Shown piece after piece: positions 25,194 through 32,588 of a stretch of DNA of 64,000 bases; within the stretch, counting starts at the first letter, position 1; every line of letters starts with the position of its first letter. The position numbers and the translations under genes were made by a program. The notes beneath the pieces are model-generated. The model saw only the letters and a program-made list of their open reading frames with translations, was not told the origin of the DNA and ran no database searches. Source of the stretch: Prochlorococcus sp. AG-355-N18 (GTDB lineage Bacteria > Cyanobacteriota > Cyanobacteriia > PCC-6307 > Cyanobiaceae); NCBI GenBank assembly GCA_003278535.1, contig QCEG01000002.1, positions 62,001 through 126,000 of the forward strand, in the 5' to 3' direction.

Positions 25194-25490
25194 ATGGCTT
25201 ATTCAGAAACAAGAATAGTAATAGGTGGTCTAGCTCATGTACCTGTTCTTATTTTTATAGCCAATTTTATAAAAAGTAAGTTTGGAATTAAAACTGAAGA
25301 GACAAAAGATAGCTTAGTTAAAGAAGAGCCTGTTAAAATTATTGAACTAAAAAATACTGTAATTAAAGAAGGAAAAGCAGAAACTTTAAAGGAGCTATCA
25401 AATAAGCTGGATAATATTGAACAGAAGGCTGATGAGGTTTATGAAAAGGTAAAGAAGAAAAAAAAGGATAAGAAGAAAAAAAAAGAATAA
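25194..25490 (+). CDS. Membrane-anchored Lys/Glu-rich coiled-coil protein
   Basis: A 98-residue protein with an N-terminal hydrophobic segment (GGLAHVPVLIFIANFI) and a long charged coiled coil (about 45-85) that ends in a poly-lysine tail. The composition suggests a structural or nucleic-acid-associated role at the membrane, but this is inference. Confidence 0.55.
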   Translation: MAYSETRIVIGGLAHVPVLIFIANFIKSKFGIKTEETKDSLVKEEPVKIIELKNTVIKEGKAETLKELSNKLDNIEQKADEVYEKVKKKKKDKKKKKE

Positions 25491-25676
25491 CTAAATTGAG
25501 ATCCTATCAAGCATCAATATATCTTGAGATTGGATTGTATCTCTCTTATCTTCGTCTTCGGGATCTTTATAAGATTCAATTTCAGCTTGAATTTTTCTCT
25601 TGTAAACTCCTTTGATATAGTCAATTTCTCTACTCTCTTTATTCAAGATTGAGAATGGTGATCTTTTTAAGTTCAT
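25491..25676 (-). CDS. Small hypothetical protein (61 aa)
   Basis: A charged soluble protein (MNLKRSPFSILNKES...). Its C-terminus, QSQDILMLDRIS, resembles the end of the 84-residue protein at 33365 (EAQNILPLDKIS), so they are likely distant paralogues. It converges with the coiled-coil gene with no gap. Confidence 0.5.
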   Translation of the reverse strand: MNLKRSPFSILNKESREIDYIKGVYKRKIQAEIESYKDPEDEDKRDTIQSQDILMLDRISI

Positions 25677-25703
25677 AACTTTCTCCTAATAAATAAGTTT
25701 TGA

Positions 25704-25841
25704 TCAGCTCCAGTTCTTATGAGATTCAACAAAGTTATCCAATGTTTGCTGATTCCTGATTTTTTCCTCAAGAAGTTCTTCTTCTGATCTTTCTTCAATC
25801 TCAGATTGATGATCTTCTTTTAGAGTGGATTTGGTAGACAT
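25704..25841 (-). CDS. Small acidic hypothetical protein (45 aa)
   Basis: ATG at 25841 encodes MSTKSTLKEDHQSEIEERSEEELLEEK..., an acidic helix ending ESHKNWS. No family is recognised. It is upstream of the 61-residue gene on the same strand. Confidence 0.45.
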   Translation of the reverse strand: MSTKSTLKEDHQSEIEERSEEELLEEKIRNQQTLDNFVESHKNWS

Positions 25842-25966
25842 TTGCTCATGAAGACTACAATCACGTTCTAACTAGTCAGGCAAGCTATCCGACTAATAAA
25901 TATGTACGGTTTGAGGAACACCCTTATACGGATAAAGGATCAACAATTGAATTTGAATATGGTTAA
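25841..25966 (+). pseudogene. Start-less fragment of a small picocyanobacterial protein
   Basis: An open frame ending at TAA 25966 reads HEDYNHVLTSQASYPTNKY...HPYTDKGSTIEFEYG, which looks like real protein, but no ATG, GTG or TTG precedes it in frame after the upstream stop. It abuts the start of the minus gene at 25841, suggesting that the 5' end was lost at a junction. Confidence 0.35.
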
Positions 25967-25984
25967 AATTGAGGCTTATTTTGA

Positions 25985-26074
25985 TTAGTTTTTTTCCCCT
26001 TTAAAAATCATCAATAAGGGTAGACCAAAAAGCATAAGACTCCCATCAATTAATAAAAAAGTATTATGATTCAT
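25985..26074 (-). CDS. 29-residue membrane microprotein (direct-repeat copy A)
   Basis: The ATG overlaps the stop of the upstream 63-residue gene (ATGA), which indicates translational coupling. The product has one span (LLIDGSLMLFGLPLLMIF) and a basic tail. A homologue occurs at 50712 within the right copy of the direct repeat, where its 3' end differs. Confidence 0.5.
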   Translation of the reverse strand: MNHNTFLLIDGSLMLFGLPLLMIFKGEKN

Positions 26075-26264
26075 TTATCTATTTCTTCGGAGTTATCCCA
26101 ATTAAGGGGTATCCCTTTTTTTACTGGCTCTTTTTTCATATCATTCATCTCTTTTCTGATTTTGTTGTAGTATGCCAACTCTTCTGGATCATCAGAACCA
26201 AGACCATAATTCATGGTCGCTGCAAGATATATTCTGTGCATCCTGTACGACGATAATGCCATTT
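25989..26264. repeat. Direct repeat, left copy (about 275 bp)
   Basis: This segment, holding two coupled small genes, is nearly identical in sequence and orientation to 50793-51065. The pair frames 24.5 kb that includes the tRNA-Thr element and part of the second accessory region. Homologous recombination between the copies could delete or circularise the interval. Confidence 0.8.
26071..26262 (-). CDS. Small hypothetical (63 aa, repeat copy A)
   Basis: A soluble protein starting MALSSYRMHRIYLAATMNYG, acidic in the centre (SDDPEELAYYNKIRKEM) and ending in a Trp-containing tail. Its near-duplicate lies at 50873. Conservation of the protein between two diverged copies indicates that both were under selection. 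Confidence 0.7.
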   Translation of the reverse strand: MALSSYRMHRIYLAATMNYGLGSDDPEELAYYNKIRKEMNDMKKEPVKKGIPLNWDNSEEIDK

Positions 26265-26340
26265 CTTGAAAGAATGTTTTTAAATTCTAAAATATATAAA
26301 TGTTATTTAATACTAATTAGTTTTATTGGGCTATAAACTC

Positions 26341-26380
26341 GCCTGGAACTTAACTTAGGTTCTCTCTTTTACCAAGCGAA
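26341..26380. other. Degenerate tRNA-Thr half, possible older attachment site
   Basis: About 27 of 40 positions match the attL core without gaps (including CTCTC and TTACCAAG); most differences are C-to-T or G-to-A. It sits 128-167 bases outside attL. This fits decay of an earlier insertion scar, but chance similarity is not excluded. Confidence 0.4.
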
Positions 26381-26507
26381 GTAAATTATTTTAATAAGAA
26401 ATAATTATTCTCTAATTTCTGCTCTAATTCGTTTATATTTAGTGGTCTTAAAATTATTTTATTTTTTCAAATTATTATAAACTCAGTTATGGAGATACTT
26501 CTTGTTC

Positions 26508-26554
26508 ATGCCCTCGTCGGGAATTGAACCCGAGACCTCTCCCTTACCAAGGGA
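26508..26554. repeat. attL: copy of the 3' half of tRNA-Thr
   Basis: These 47 bases match 45465-45511 at 46 positions and correspond to the anticodon loop through 3' end of tRNA-Thr. The single change lies in the T loop. The rest of the tRNA is absent, which marks the left end of a tRNA-targeted integrative element. Confidence 0.93.
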
Positions 26555-26623
26555 AATTTTTATATACTAAAGTTATTGGTATGACTGATGTTAATTGGTA
26601 TATATTGCTAAGTATTAACTATT

Positions 26624-26643
26624 TAGTGCGATAACTAGTGCGA
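26624..26643 (+). repeat. Integrase arm-type repeats, left end
   Basis: Two TAGTGCGA octamers (26624-26631 and 26636-26643) spaced by 12 nt, 70 bases inside attL. The same pair with the same spacing occurs near attR (45340 and 45352). These are good candidates for binding sites of the integrase's arm-binding domain. Confidence 0.7.
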
Positions 26644-26863
26644 AGAGAATTAAAGATAAATAAATGGGCGAGGTACTAGTTCTATTAATAGTTCTACAAA
26701 AATCTTTGATTATATTCAGGCTAACTAAAATAATAATTAAGATTAGGGTAAGCTAAGCCATAACCCCTTGTTAGAACTGAATTTATTGTACAAATCTATA
26801 ATATTTAATGCTATAAATACAGTAGTTACACCTACTTTAGGTCTGTTTTTGAGCAAGAGCTAG

Positions 26864-27235
26864 ATGCAAAGATGGGCAAATCAAATAGTAATGCCTAAAA
26901 GAGCAACTAAACAAGAAACCGAATTAAGAGTTGCACATGCTGCTGAATTAGTTGCTGAAGGACAAGCCTATTCATCTATTACTTCCTTTGTTGCCGCAAA
27001 ATATGGAATCTCAAGAAGAAGAGCCAGGCAGATCACTTCTAATGCTTATCTTTTGCTGAAAGATGATATTGAGGAAGGGGAATTAAATCGCCCTGAAATG
27101 ACAGCAAAATTAGTATGCACTCTAGAAACTGCAATGTTTAGAGCAATGCAAGAAAAACAATATTCAGCCGTTGCAAGTAATGCAAAAGTTCTTATGAAAT
27201 TAGTTGGTTTAGAAGCAAAAACACAAATTAGATAA
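26864..27235 (+). CDS. HTH protein resembling terminase small subunit
   Basis: A 123-residue basic helical protein; translation may instead start at ATG 26894 (MPKRATKQETELRVAH). A helix-turn-helix is visible at YGISRRRARQITSNAY, preceded by a helical repeat. The arrangement resembles small terminases or phage-type DNA-binding proteins. In a satellite-like element this might allow packaging or control excision. It is the first gene inside attL. Confidence 0.6.
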   Translation: MQRWANQIVMPKRATKQETELRVAHAAELVAEGQAYSSITSFVAAKYGISRRRARQITSNAYLLLKDDIEEGELNRPEMTAKLVCTLETAMFRAMQEKQYSAVASNAKVLMKLVGLEAKTQIR

Positions 27236-27501
27236 TTGCTTTTTATTAAAAATATAACTTGCAGAAATTCCTTTCTTTTTGTTTCTTTTTTTTTCTTTTA
27301 AACAATTCATAACTTGCTTATAACTTTAAAATGTGATTCTCATAATGCATTCAATTCTTCTAAAGCAAAGCAGTGGTCTTGGATGCAGTTTTTTAGTGTA
27401 TGCAGCAAGTAAACTAATCATTTTTTTAAATTAAAATAATATTTTATTTTTTCTTATTCGTATCTTATTTAATTCTTAAAGAAGAGTTCATTAAATCTTT
27501 T

Positions 27502-27553
27502 AAGCTGTAGGTAGCTTCTATATTCTCCTCACACGAAATAGAGAAGCTTTTTC
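27502..27553 (+). ncRNA. Yfr1-core-like hairpin or leader attenuator
   Basis: CTCCTCACAC (27525-27534), the invariant single-stranded core of the cyanobacterial small RNA Yfr1, lies here between AGCTTCT and AGAAGCT followed by a T-rich run. The hairpin ends about 20 bases before the gene at 27573. In genuine Yfr1 the core is between two hairpins, so this may be a Yfr1 relative or an attenuator. The surrounding 337 bases (27236-27572) show nothing else. Confidence 0.4.
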
Positions 27554-27572
27554 TTTCTGAAATAAATTTGGT

Positions 27573-27773
27573 ATGTCTTATTTTGCAGAGCCAAATTACA
27601 TAGAATATGACCTGTGGTTTGATTCAAATATTAATGCAGTTGATTTAATTAACTATTCAGATGAGAATGAATTTTGTAATTTTACGCATAAAAAATTCCA
27701 TAAGATATCAAGTTTAAATTTAGTTATTGGTTCCTCAAAATATAAACAAATGATGATTTTTTCTTTTTTCTAA
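27573..27773 (+). CDS. MSYFAEPN-family small protein, copy 2
   Basis: A 66-residue acidic protein beginning MSYFAEPNYIEYDLWFD, paralogous to 23231-23413 (shared LINYSDENEF, KKFHKIS, VIGSS). Its C-terminus differs (phenylalanine-rich), which may reflect loss of the original end. It follows the Yfr1-like hairpin. Function unknown. Confidence 0.6.
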   Translation: MSYFAEPNYIEYDLWFDSNINAVDLINYSDENEFCNFTHKKFHKISSLNLVIGSSKYKQMMIFSFF

Positions 27774-27943
27774 TTTCCTTGCAGAGTTAATGCATTCCTT
27801 TATTGTTTTATCTCTCTGATTTGGAAATAGCAGAAGTAATGGATTATTCTAGTCAAAAACTACAAAGCTTTCCTGAAAAAGTTTTTTCTGTTTTTCTCTT
27901 ATTTATATTTAATATATTCCATTAACTTAATTATCTTTGATAG

Positions 27944-28345
27944 TTAAGCAGCTTCTAGATATGATTCTTCTTGTTCAAAATTTGCTTTATTTTCCTTAAT
28001 TTCTTGATTAGCCCATTGTAATAATCTTATAGATAATATTAAGTCTCCATCTAACCATGCTCTAATAGCCATAGCTCTTCTAGGGTCATAAAAATTTTTC
28101 TTTCTATACCAATCAAAAACATTCTCATCTGATTTGTCTCCATTGCATGAAAGACAAGCTGGAACGCAATTTTCTGTTAAGTTTAATCCTCCTTTACTTC
28201 GTGGCAATATATGATCAATAGATTCTGAAGGTTTTCCGCAATATATGCATCTTTTGCTCGTAAATGTATGAATAGACTTTCGCCAAAATCTTAATTTGAG
28301 CTTAGGGCATAAATCCTCTAAAAACACTGCATCATCAATATGCAT
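27944..28345 (-). CDS. HNH endonuclease
   Basis: A 133-residue protein with a Cys-framed HNH/McrA-type nuclease fold: CIYCGKPSESIDHILPRSKGG, then NCVPACLSCNGDKSD. The DH pair and following Asn/His-equivalent positions bind metal and cleave DNA; two CxxC pairs hold zinc. Such stand-alone HNH proteins are common in cyanobacteria, so a role in element mobility is possible but unproven. Confidence 0.82.
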   Translation of the reverse strand: MHIDDAVFLEDLCPKLKLRFWRKSIHTFTSKRCIYCGKPSESIDHILPRSKGGLNLTENCVPACLSCNGDKSDENVFDWYRKKNFYDPRRAMAIRAWLDGDLILSIRLLQWANQEIKENKANFEQEESYLEAA

Positions 28346-28642
28346 TAAGATTATTCAATTATCTATATTTATGTCATATGAAATTTAAAAATAATTTAAG
28401 AAAACGTTATCTTTAAGAAATTAAATTATTTTCAAAAACCAATCACAAAATAATTAATTTCAAATAAATTTTTAATTAATTTTCTCATCACTTTTTCTAC
28501 TTTTTAGTTTGAGCTTTTCCTCTTCAGAATTTGGTTATGGGAATAACAATATACATTTAACATTTAACTTTATAACTTACCTTTTCTATATGTGGAGTCT
28601 AGTTATTTAGTTGAATATAATAAGCTAAGAATTTGAAAAAAA

Positions 28643-28876
28643 ATGTCTGATAAAAAGAAAGATACAAAAAAAGATTTTAAAAAGAATAAAGCTATGCTTG
28701 CTTACGGAGTGATACAACTAGGATCAGCAGTTGTATCAGCTGTTGCCTTAGTAGCTATTGCACTAAGCTTTTGCTCATTAAAAAAAGAATCAAAGTTCTT
28801 TAATGAATGTGTTGAAGAAATGAAAGCGACTGGTTCGCCAACAGCTGATGCGGTTCGTTTCTGTACTGGTGGTTAG
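28643..28876 (+). CDS. Small membrane protein (77 aa)
   Basis: A Lys-rich cytoplasmic start (MSDKKKDTKKDFKKNKAM), one long Ala/Val/Ser-rich span (about 19-47), and a Cys-containing periplasmic end. It resembles other Prochlorococcus island proteins. Unknown role. Confidence 0.6.
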   Translation: MSDKKKDTKKDFKKNKAMLAYGVIQLGSAVVSAVALVAIALSFCSLKKESKFFNECVEEMKATGSPTADAVRFCTGG

Positions 28877-29033
28877 CATTAGGTAAATTAAGTGTTTCCG
28901 ATATTTTTATAAATAATATTTAACTTGTCTTAGTTCATATTAACCATAAATTAATTTTTTCTTATTTTATCCTTAGTAAAACTAATTAATACGCTAACTA
29001 GACTTTAAATGGTTATAAATTTAGGAAAATTTT

Positions 29034-29186
29034 ATGAGTGGAGATTATGAGACATTAGAAATCAATCAACCTAAGATTTCTTATATTAAAAAAAGATCAG
29101 AAGATAATACTTTATGGCTAGAGGAAATGATTAAAGAAATTGAAAAGATTGAAGATACGAATAACAACATATCTGATGCTGCTTAA
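29034..29186 (+). CDS. Small acidic hypothetical protein (50 aa)
   Basis: ATG to TAA encodes MSGDYETLEINQPKISYIKK and then an acidic helix ending NNNISDAA. No family is recognised; the purine-rich GGAAAATTTT upstream may serve as a ribosome binding site. Confidence 0.5.
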   Translation: MSGDYETLEINQPKISYIKKRSEDNTLWLEEMIKEIEKIEDTNNNISDAA

Positions 29187-29213
29187 TATACTAGGATTTG
29201 TTATTACTGATAT

Positions 29214-29324
29214 TTATTTGAGTAATCGTTTATAAATTATCAACAATACTATTTCTCCACCTATGCCATAAATTGCATGGTATGGGTCATAATGATTCTG
29301 CCAAAGCTCCTTTAAAAATTCCAT
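29214..29324 (-). CDS. Small hypothetical protein (36 aa)
   Basis: ATG at 29324 encodes MEFLKELWQNHYDPYHAIYG followed by a short hydrophobic helix and a basic end. It may be a membrane-associated microprotein. It lies next to a remnant signal-peptide start (29329-29364). Confidence 0.4.
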   Translation of the reverse strand: MEFLKELWQNHYDPYHAIYGIGGEIVLLIIYKRLLK

Positions 29325-29328
29325 TAAT

Positions 29329-29364
29329 TTAGTCTTTGGGTCGAGTTAATATCAAGCGTTTCAT
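29329..29364 (-). pseudogene. Orphan MKRLIL start (signal-peptide gene remnant)
   Basis: ATGAAACGCTTGATATTA, then a stop after 11 codons. The first dozen bases match the start of several intact secreted-protein genes in this element (30767, 34210, 41470). It looks like the 5' end of a lost gene. Confidence 0.4.
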
Positions 29365-29434
29365 TTATTTGTCTTGTTGGAAGAATTACCTAAGGAAAAA
29401 ATATTAGAAGAATTAGCAAATTTATTAGATTGAT

Positions 29435-30112
29435 TTAAAATCCTTTATATAACTTTAAATAATAAATAATTTCTGATAAATCATTAATTTTTTGAATCTT
29501 TTCTTGGTTAAATTCATTTATTAATTTATTTAGTATTTCAATATCTTTTGAAAAAAACATTAAATTACATTCCGCTTTAAGTCCTGAGATAGATCCTGCA
29601 TATGAGTCTTCTATAACCCATGATTTCCTAGGATCTACATCCAATATTTTTAATGCTCTCAAATAAGGATCAGGCGAAGGCTTGCCATCAGAAATGAATT
29701 TATCATCTCCAAGAACCTTTGTATTGAATAAATTTAACCAGGGATTTGCAGAGCTTTTTATTTTAAAACTTTCACTACTACTACTTGTTACTAGTGCAAT
29801 AGGTAATTTTGTATTTATACAAAATTTGATTAATTCTATTGCTCCTTTAAAAGGTTTTGCTTTAGTAAGTACTTTATCTACTTTTAACTTTTGAGTAATG
29901 AGTAATTCTTCTATTGTAATTTCTTCATTTATCCATTTGAAAACTTTTTTTGCGCAATCTATTCTTCTTCTTCCTTTTAATTCTAGTAATTTATCGTTTG
30001 TTAAATAGTAATTATATTCTTTTGCGGTTTCATACCAGGCATTAGCTAGTAATGGTTCTGTATCTAGTAATACCCCATCTAAATCAAAAAGAATTGCTTC
30101 TGGTAATTCCAT
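29435..30112 (-). CDS. HAD-superfamily phosphatase (beta-phosphoglucomutase-like)
   Basis: A 225-residue HAD subfamily IA hydrolase with the nucleophile motif FDLDGVLLDTEP (Asp10, Asp12), SSSSES as motif II, and the C-terminal DGKPSPDPYLRAL with VIEDSYAGSISG as motifs III/IV. It probably dephosphorylates a small sugar- or nucleotide-phosphate; linked to phosphonate genes it might serve phosphorus salvage, but this is inference. Confidence 0.88.
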   Translation of the reverse strand: MELPEAILFDLDGVLLDTEPLLANAWYETAKEYNYYLTNDKLLELKGRRRIDCAKKVFKWINEEITIEELLITQKLKVDKVLTKAKPFKGAIELIKFCINTKLPIALVTSSSSESFKIKSSANPWLNLFNTKVLGDDKFISDGKPSPDPYLRALKILDVDPRKSWVIEDSYAGSISGLKAECNLMFFSKDIEILNKLINEFNQEKIQKINDLSEIIYYLKLYKGF

Positions 30113-30180
30113 CTTTATAGAAATATTTTTTTATTTGCTTTTAAAATTTCGAATATCTTTTTAAAGATAGCTTATTAAAA

Positions 30181-30216
30181 GGAGATAATTGCCCCTTATT
30201 TTAGATCGACTGTCAA
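30181..30216 (-). terminator. Recurrent palindromic motif plus terminator-like hairpin
   Basis: Read on the minus strand, TTGACAGTCGATCTAAAAT is followed by AAGGGGC-AATTA-TCTCC and a short T run. It stands 56 bases after the stop of the gene at 30273 and may end that transcript. The same composite occurs at 41918-41953. Confidence 0.65.
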
Positions 30217-30222
30217 AAGTAT

Positions 30223-30255
30223 TTAATATAGCGGTGCAAGTAGTAAGCGTTTCAT
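30223..30255 (-). pseudogene. Orphan MKRLLLAPLY start (signal-peptide gene remnant)
   Basis: ATGAAACGCTTACTACTTG runs to a stop after ten codons. The start is the same as that of intact secreted-protein genes in this element, so this appears to be a truncated copy between the 164-residue gene and its terminator. Confidence 0.45.
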
Positions 30256-30272
30256 TTAAAACCATAAGTGAC

Positions 30273-30767
30273 TTAATCGCATTTTTTCTTTCGATATATT
30301 TTCTGCATTTCTTTTTGTTCTGATAAAAAATCTTTTTTTTCTTGTTCATTAATTGGATCATATTTGGCTTTAAATTCTTCTATAAGAGCTTGAGCATTTT
30401 GTCTTCTTTCTTCGGGCATAAAATCAAAATCTTCATCACTATAATTTCCACTTTTTAAGATAGTTTCAAACAAATAACATTCACTAGATAAATCAATATC
30501 AAATTCTTTTATTAAGAAATATTCATTACATAAGCTTTCTATTTTATAAGGACTATCAAAAAGATCCTCCCATTTTGTCTCTATTGCATAAATTTTGGTA
30601 ATTTTATCATTAGCAAATTCTTTGCTTTGTTTTACAAATGATATTTTTTGCTGATAATCATTTTTTGATTTATTTATTGCAAATTTAAGGTCTTCGCATA
30701 ATCTTGCTTTATCGTTTCCAAAACCAAATATAAGTGGGAAAACAATAAATAAAGCTAAGCGTTTCAT
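30273..30767 (-). CDS. Secreted hypothetical protein (164 aa)
   Basis: The N-terminus MKRLALFIVFPLIFGFG is a signal peptide of the type shared by many element genes. The mature protein is Lys/Glu/Asp-rich and helical with four Cys. No domain is recognised; it is probably periplasmic. Confidence 0.6.
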   Translation of the reverse strand: MKRLALFIVFPLIFGFGNDKARLCEDLKFAINKSKNDYQQKISFVKQSKEFANDKITKIYAIETKWEDLFDSPYKIESLCNEYFLIKEFDIDLSSECYLFETILKSGNYSDEDFDFMPEERRQNAQALIEEFKAKYDPINEQEKKDFLSEQKEMQKIYRKKKCD

Positions 30768-30787
30768 TTAATCGTTGACTTTTTGGT

Positions 30788-30958
30788 CTAATAATTCTTT
30801 TCATTCTTTTCTCCTATATGCAGTATCCACTCTCTAAATTCTTCTGCTATTGCATAACTGTCTTCATATCTTTCTAGATTATCCATAAAAGAAATTCTTT
30901 TAGTCGCCCAACAAGTCGCTATATCAATTCTTTTTTTTTGTTTAGTATTTACTGCCAA
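30788..30958 (-). CDS. Small hypothetical protein (56 aa), operon gene 3
   Basis: The TTG at 30958 is selected because it overlaps the end of the preceding gene by ten bases and gives a continuous frame through the A9 run (MAVNTKQKKRIDIATCWATK...). The next ATG (30886) would cut off the conserved-looking RIDIATCW. The rest is acidic and aromatic. It forms an overlapping trio with the next two genes. Confidence 0.55.
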   Translation of the reverse strand: MAVNTKQKKRIDIATCWATKRISFMDNLERYEDSYAIAEEFREWILHIGEKNEKNY

Positions 30959-31113
30959 AATTCATCTAATGCATCAAACACTCTGTTGAGATAATCGTTT
31001 GCTCCTATACATTCCCATTTCCCCTTTTCACCAATCGCACATTTGTAGTGCAGTTCTCTCTTGAGTTGCATTAGTTTATTGGTCATAGCAACCTTGTCTA
31101 GTCTTCCGTTCAT
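30949..31113 (-). CDS. Small hypothetical protein (54 aa), operon gene 2
   Basis: ATG at 31113 overlaps the stop of the upstream gene (ATGA). The protein (MNGRLDKVAMTNKLMQLKREL...) has two Cys around YKCAIGEKGKWECIGAND, a pattern I have seen in Prochlorococcus small proteins. Helical and soluble. Unknown function. Confidence 0.65.
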   Translation of the reverse strand: MNGRLDKVAMTNKLMQLKRELHYKCAIGEKGKWECIGANDYLNRVFDALDEFWQ

Positions 31114-31313
31114 AGTAATTCCCTAGCTTCTGTCAATATTTGATTCTTTAAAAAAACAAGCGCGTCTAGTTTTTCTTCTTTTTCTTCATAATTTTCAAAT
31201 TTCATTTCCGCAATTTCAACAATTGCTTTATCAACCTTTTTAAGCTGTTTCTTAATAACTCTCTTTTTAACCTGTTTTTTAATAATCCTTTTTGGGATTT
31301 TGGTTGATTCCAT
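31110..31313 (-). CDS. Small basic hypothetical protein (67 aa), operon gene 1
   Basis: A strongly Lys-rich N-terminus (PKRIIKKQVKKRVIKKQLKK) followed by a helical acidic half. It leads an overlapping three-gene operon (ATGA junction with the next gene). The basic segment could bind nucleic acid. Confidence 0.6.
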   Translation of the reverse strand: MESTKIPKRIIKKQVKKRVIKKQLKKVDKAIVEIAEMKFENYEEKEEKLDALVFLKNQILTEARELL

Positions 31314-31388
31314 TGGAATTACCTTTTTTCTTTATAATCTCTTTCTTTTCTTCAAAATGCGAGTCCCTCACTTTAAATTCTGGTTAAA

Positions 31389-31565
31389 TTATCTACATAA
31401 TATCGTTAAGAATATAGATTTTTCAAATCCTGGTCTTTCATCTAATTGGGCCATTGCATCAAAAAGCGGGCCGTCATAACAATAGACTTCAAAGGTGGAT
31501 AAAAGGGCAGTAAATATCCCAATTTTGAATAACCTTTTAAGGTTTGAAAAAGTATTGATATACAA
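31389..31565 (-). CDS. Small hypothetical protein (58 aa), TTG start
   Basis: The TTG at 31565 gives MYINTFSNLKRLFKIGIFTA and then the well-formed sequence CYDGPLFDAMAQLDERPGFE ending in a short hydrophobic tail. There is no ATG; the start lies six bases after the stop of the upstream gene. I recognise this DGPLFDAMAQxDERPGFEKS pattern as a recurring Prochlorococcus small protein, function unknown. Confidence 0.55.
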   Translation of the reverse strand: MYINTFSNLKRLFKIGIFTALLSTFEVYCYDGPLFDAMAQLDERPGFEKSIFLTILCR

Positions 31566-31570
31566 ATGCT

Positions 31571-31735
31571 TTAGTATCCGAATGAAGAAAAAAAATCATC
31601 CTCTTTATATGGAGTTGTATCAATCCATTCTGGAGGATAATCCCCAAGTTTAACGTATTGATAAAGCTTATCTAAATCTGGATCATAATAAGTGTCATTA
31701 ATTCTTGGATCAGTTATTACTTTGCTTGGATGCAT
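31571..31735 (-). CDS. Small hypothetical protein (54 aa)
   Basis: ATG at 31735 encodes an acidic, Tyr/Asp/Pro-rich protein (MHPSKVITDPRINDTYYDPD...) with an aromatic end. No family is recognised. It is upstream of the 58-residue gene on the same strand. Confidence 0.55.
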   Translation of the reverse strand: MHPSKVITDPRINDTYYDPDLDKLYQYVKLGDYPPEWIDTTPYKEDDFFSSFGY

Positions 31736-31845
31736 AATAATAATTATTTCTACTCTTTCCTTTTAGATTATCTAGATTAAAGCAGCTTTAAATCTCATTT
31801 AAAATTTCCTTTTAATACAAATTTTTTTTAAAAGCAAGCCTTTAT

Positions 31846-32214
31846 TTAAAATTTAATTTTTGTTGTTACTCTGTTTTTATTTTGGGATTTGAATTCAAAA
31901 ATTCCTGTATCAGTAAATATGGTCAATACATCTCCAGATGTTTCTTCAATTGAAATTCCTTCAGACTCTAAATTTTTAACATATACATTACCAATAAGTT
32001 TTAGAGATTTATCATCCTTGTCAAAAGAAAGCTTGTCAGAATAAGCCTCAAAATTACCACTATTACTCTTAATGACTACATTTCCCTTAGCCTCTAAATC
32101 TCCTTCTAAAGTATTAACTTGAGAATCAGATGTAATTGTGTAATTAGTTAATTCCTCAGCAAAAGAGAATTCAGCTAATAGAAATAAAAACGATGCAAGA
32201 AGTACACTTTTCAT
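31846..32214 (-). CDS. OstA/LptA-like periplasmic protein
   Basis: A 122-residue secreted protein with a signal peptide (MKSVLLASFLFLLAEFSFA) and a beta-jellyroll-like pattern: ITSDSQVNTLEGDLEAKGNV, FEAYSDKLSFDKDDKSLKL. This is the OstA/LptA fold that moves lipopolysaccharide across the periplasm. It is smaller than LptA and could be an accessory form. The start abuts the stop of the cytochrome gene, forming an operon with it. Confidence 0.75.
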   Translation of the reverse strand: MKSVLLASFLFLLAEFSFAEELTNYTITSDSQVNTLEGDLEAKGNVVIKSNSGNFEAYSDKLSFDKDDKSLKLIGNVYVKNLESEGISIEETSGDVLTIFTDTGIFEFKSQNKNRVTTKIKF

Positions 32215-32568
32215 TTACTCCCAACCCTTTTCTGCATTTTGAATAATCCATTGTGCAAGAACCTTATCCTCTCCATCCTTTAATTTATTTTTATAACCCT
32301 TCATAAAACCAATCCCGTCATTGGCAATTTTTGCTATTGAAATCTCATCTGCTATTCCTCTTTTTTCAAGGTCGGAAAGTTTTAATGATTTGGATCCTTT
32401 AAGAACGACTGATCCACCTCTTACATGGCAGCCTGCACAAACATTTCTAAAAATTGTTTCTCCATCTCTAATTTCAGAAGCCATTAGATATCTATTATGC
32501 AAAGAGGTTTGAAAAATAATTATTAAAGTTATTACAGGAATTACAAATAGAAATTTAAATATTTTCAT
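32215..32568 (-). CDS. Cytochrome c6-like electron carrier
   Basis: A 117-residue class I cytochrome c with a membrane-spanning leader, haem motif C44-AGC-H48 and axial Met89 (GIGFMKGYKNKL), ending WIIQNAEKGWE, which matches the ending of cytochrome c6. Cytochrome c6 carries electrons from b6f to photosystem I or the oxidase. The element also carries a cupredoxin. Placement between an OstA-like gene and a lipoprotein is unusual; target is unknown. Confidence 0.82.
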   Translation of the reverse strand: MKIFKFLFVIPVITLIIIFQTSLHNRYLMASEIRDGETIFRNVCAGCHVRGGSVVLKGSKSLKLSDLEKRGIADEISIAKIANDGIGFMKGYKNKLKDGEDKVLAQWIIQNAEKGWE

Positions 32569-32588
32569 TTTATCTAGTTGACCTAAGA

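Noticed and set aside
30949-30990. A frameshift at the A9 run between two small genes
   Set aside because: Using the TTG start at 30958 the frame runs cleanly through the A9 run, so no frameshift is needed.
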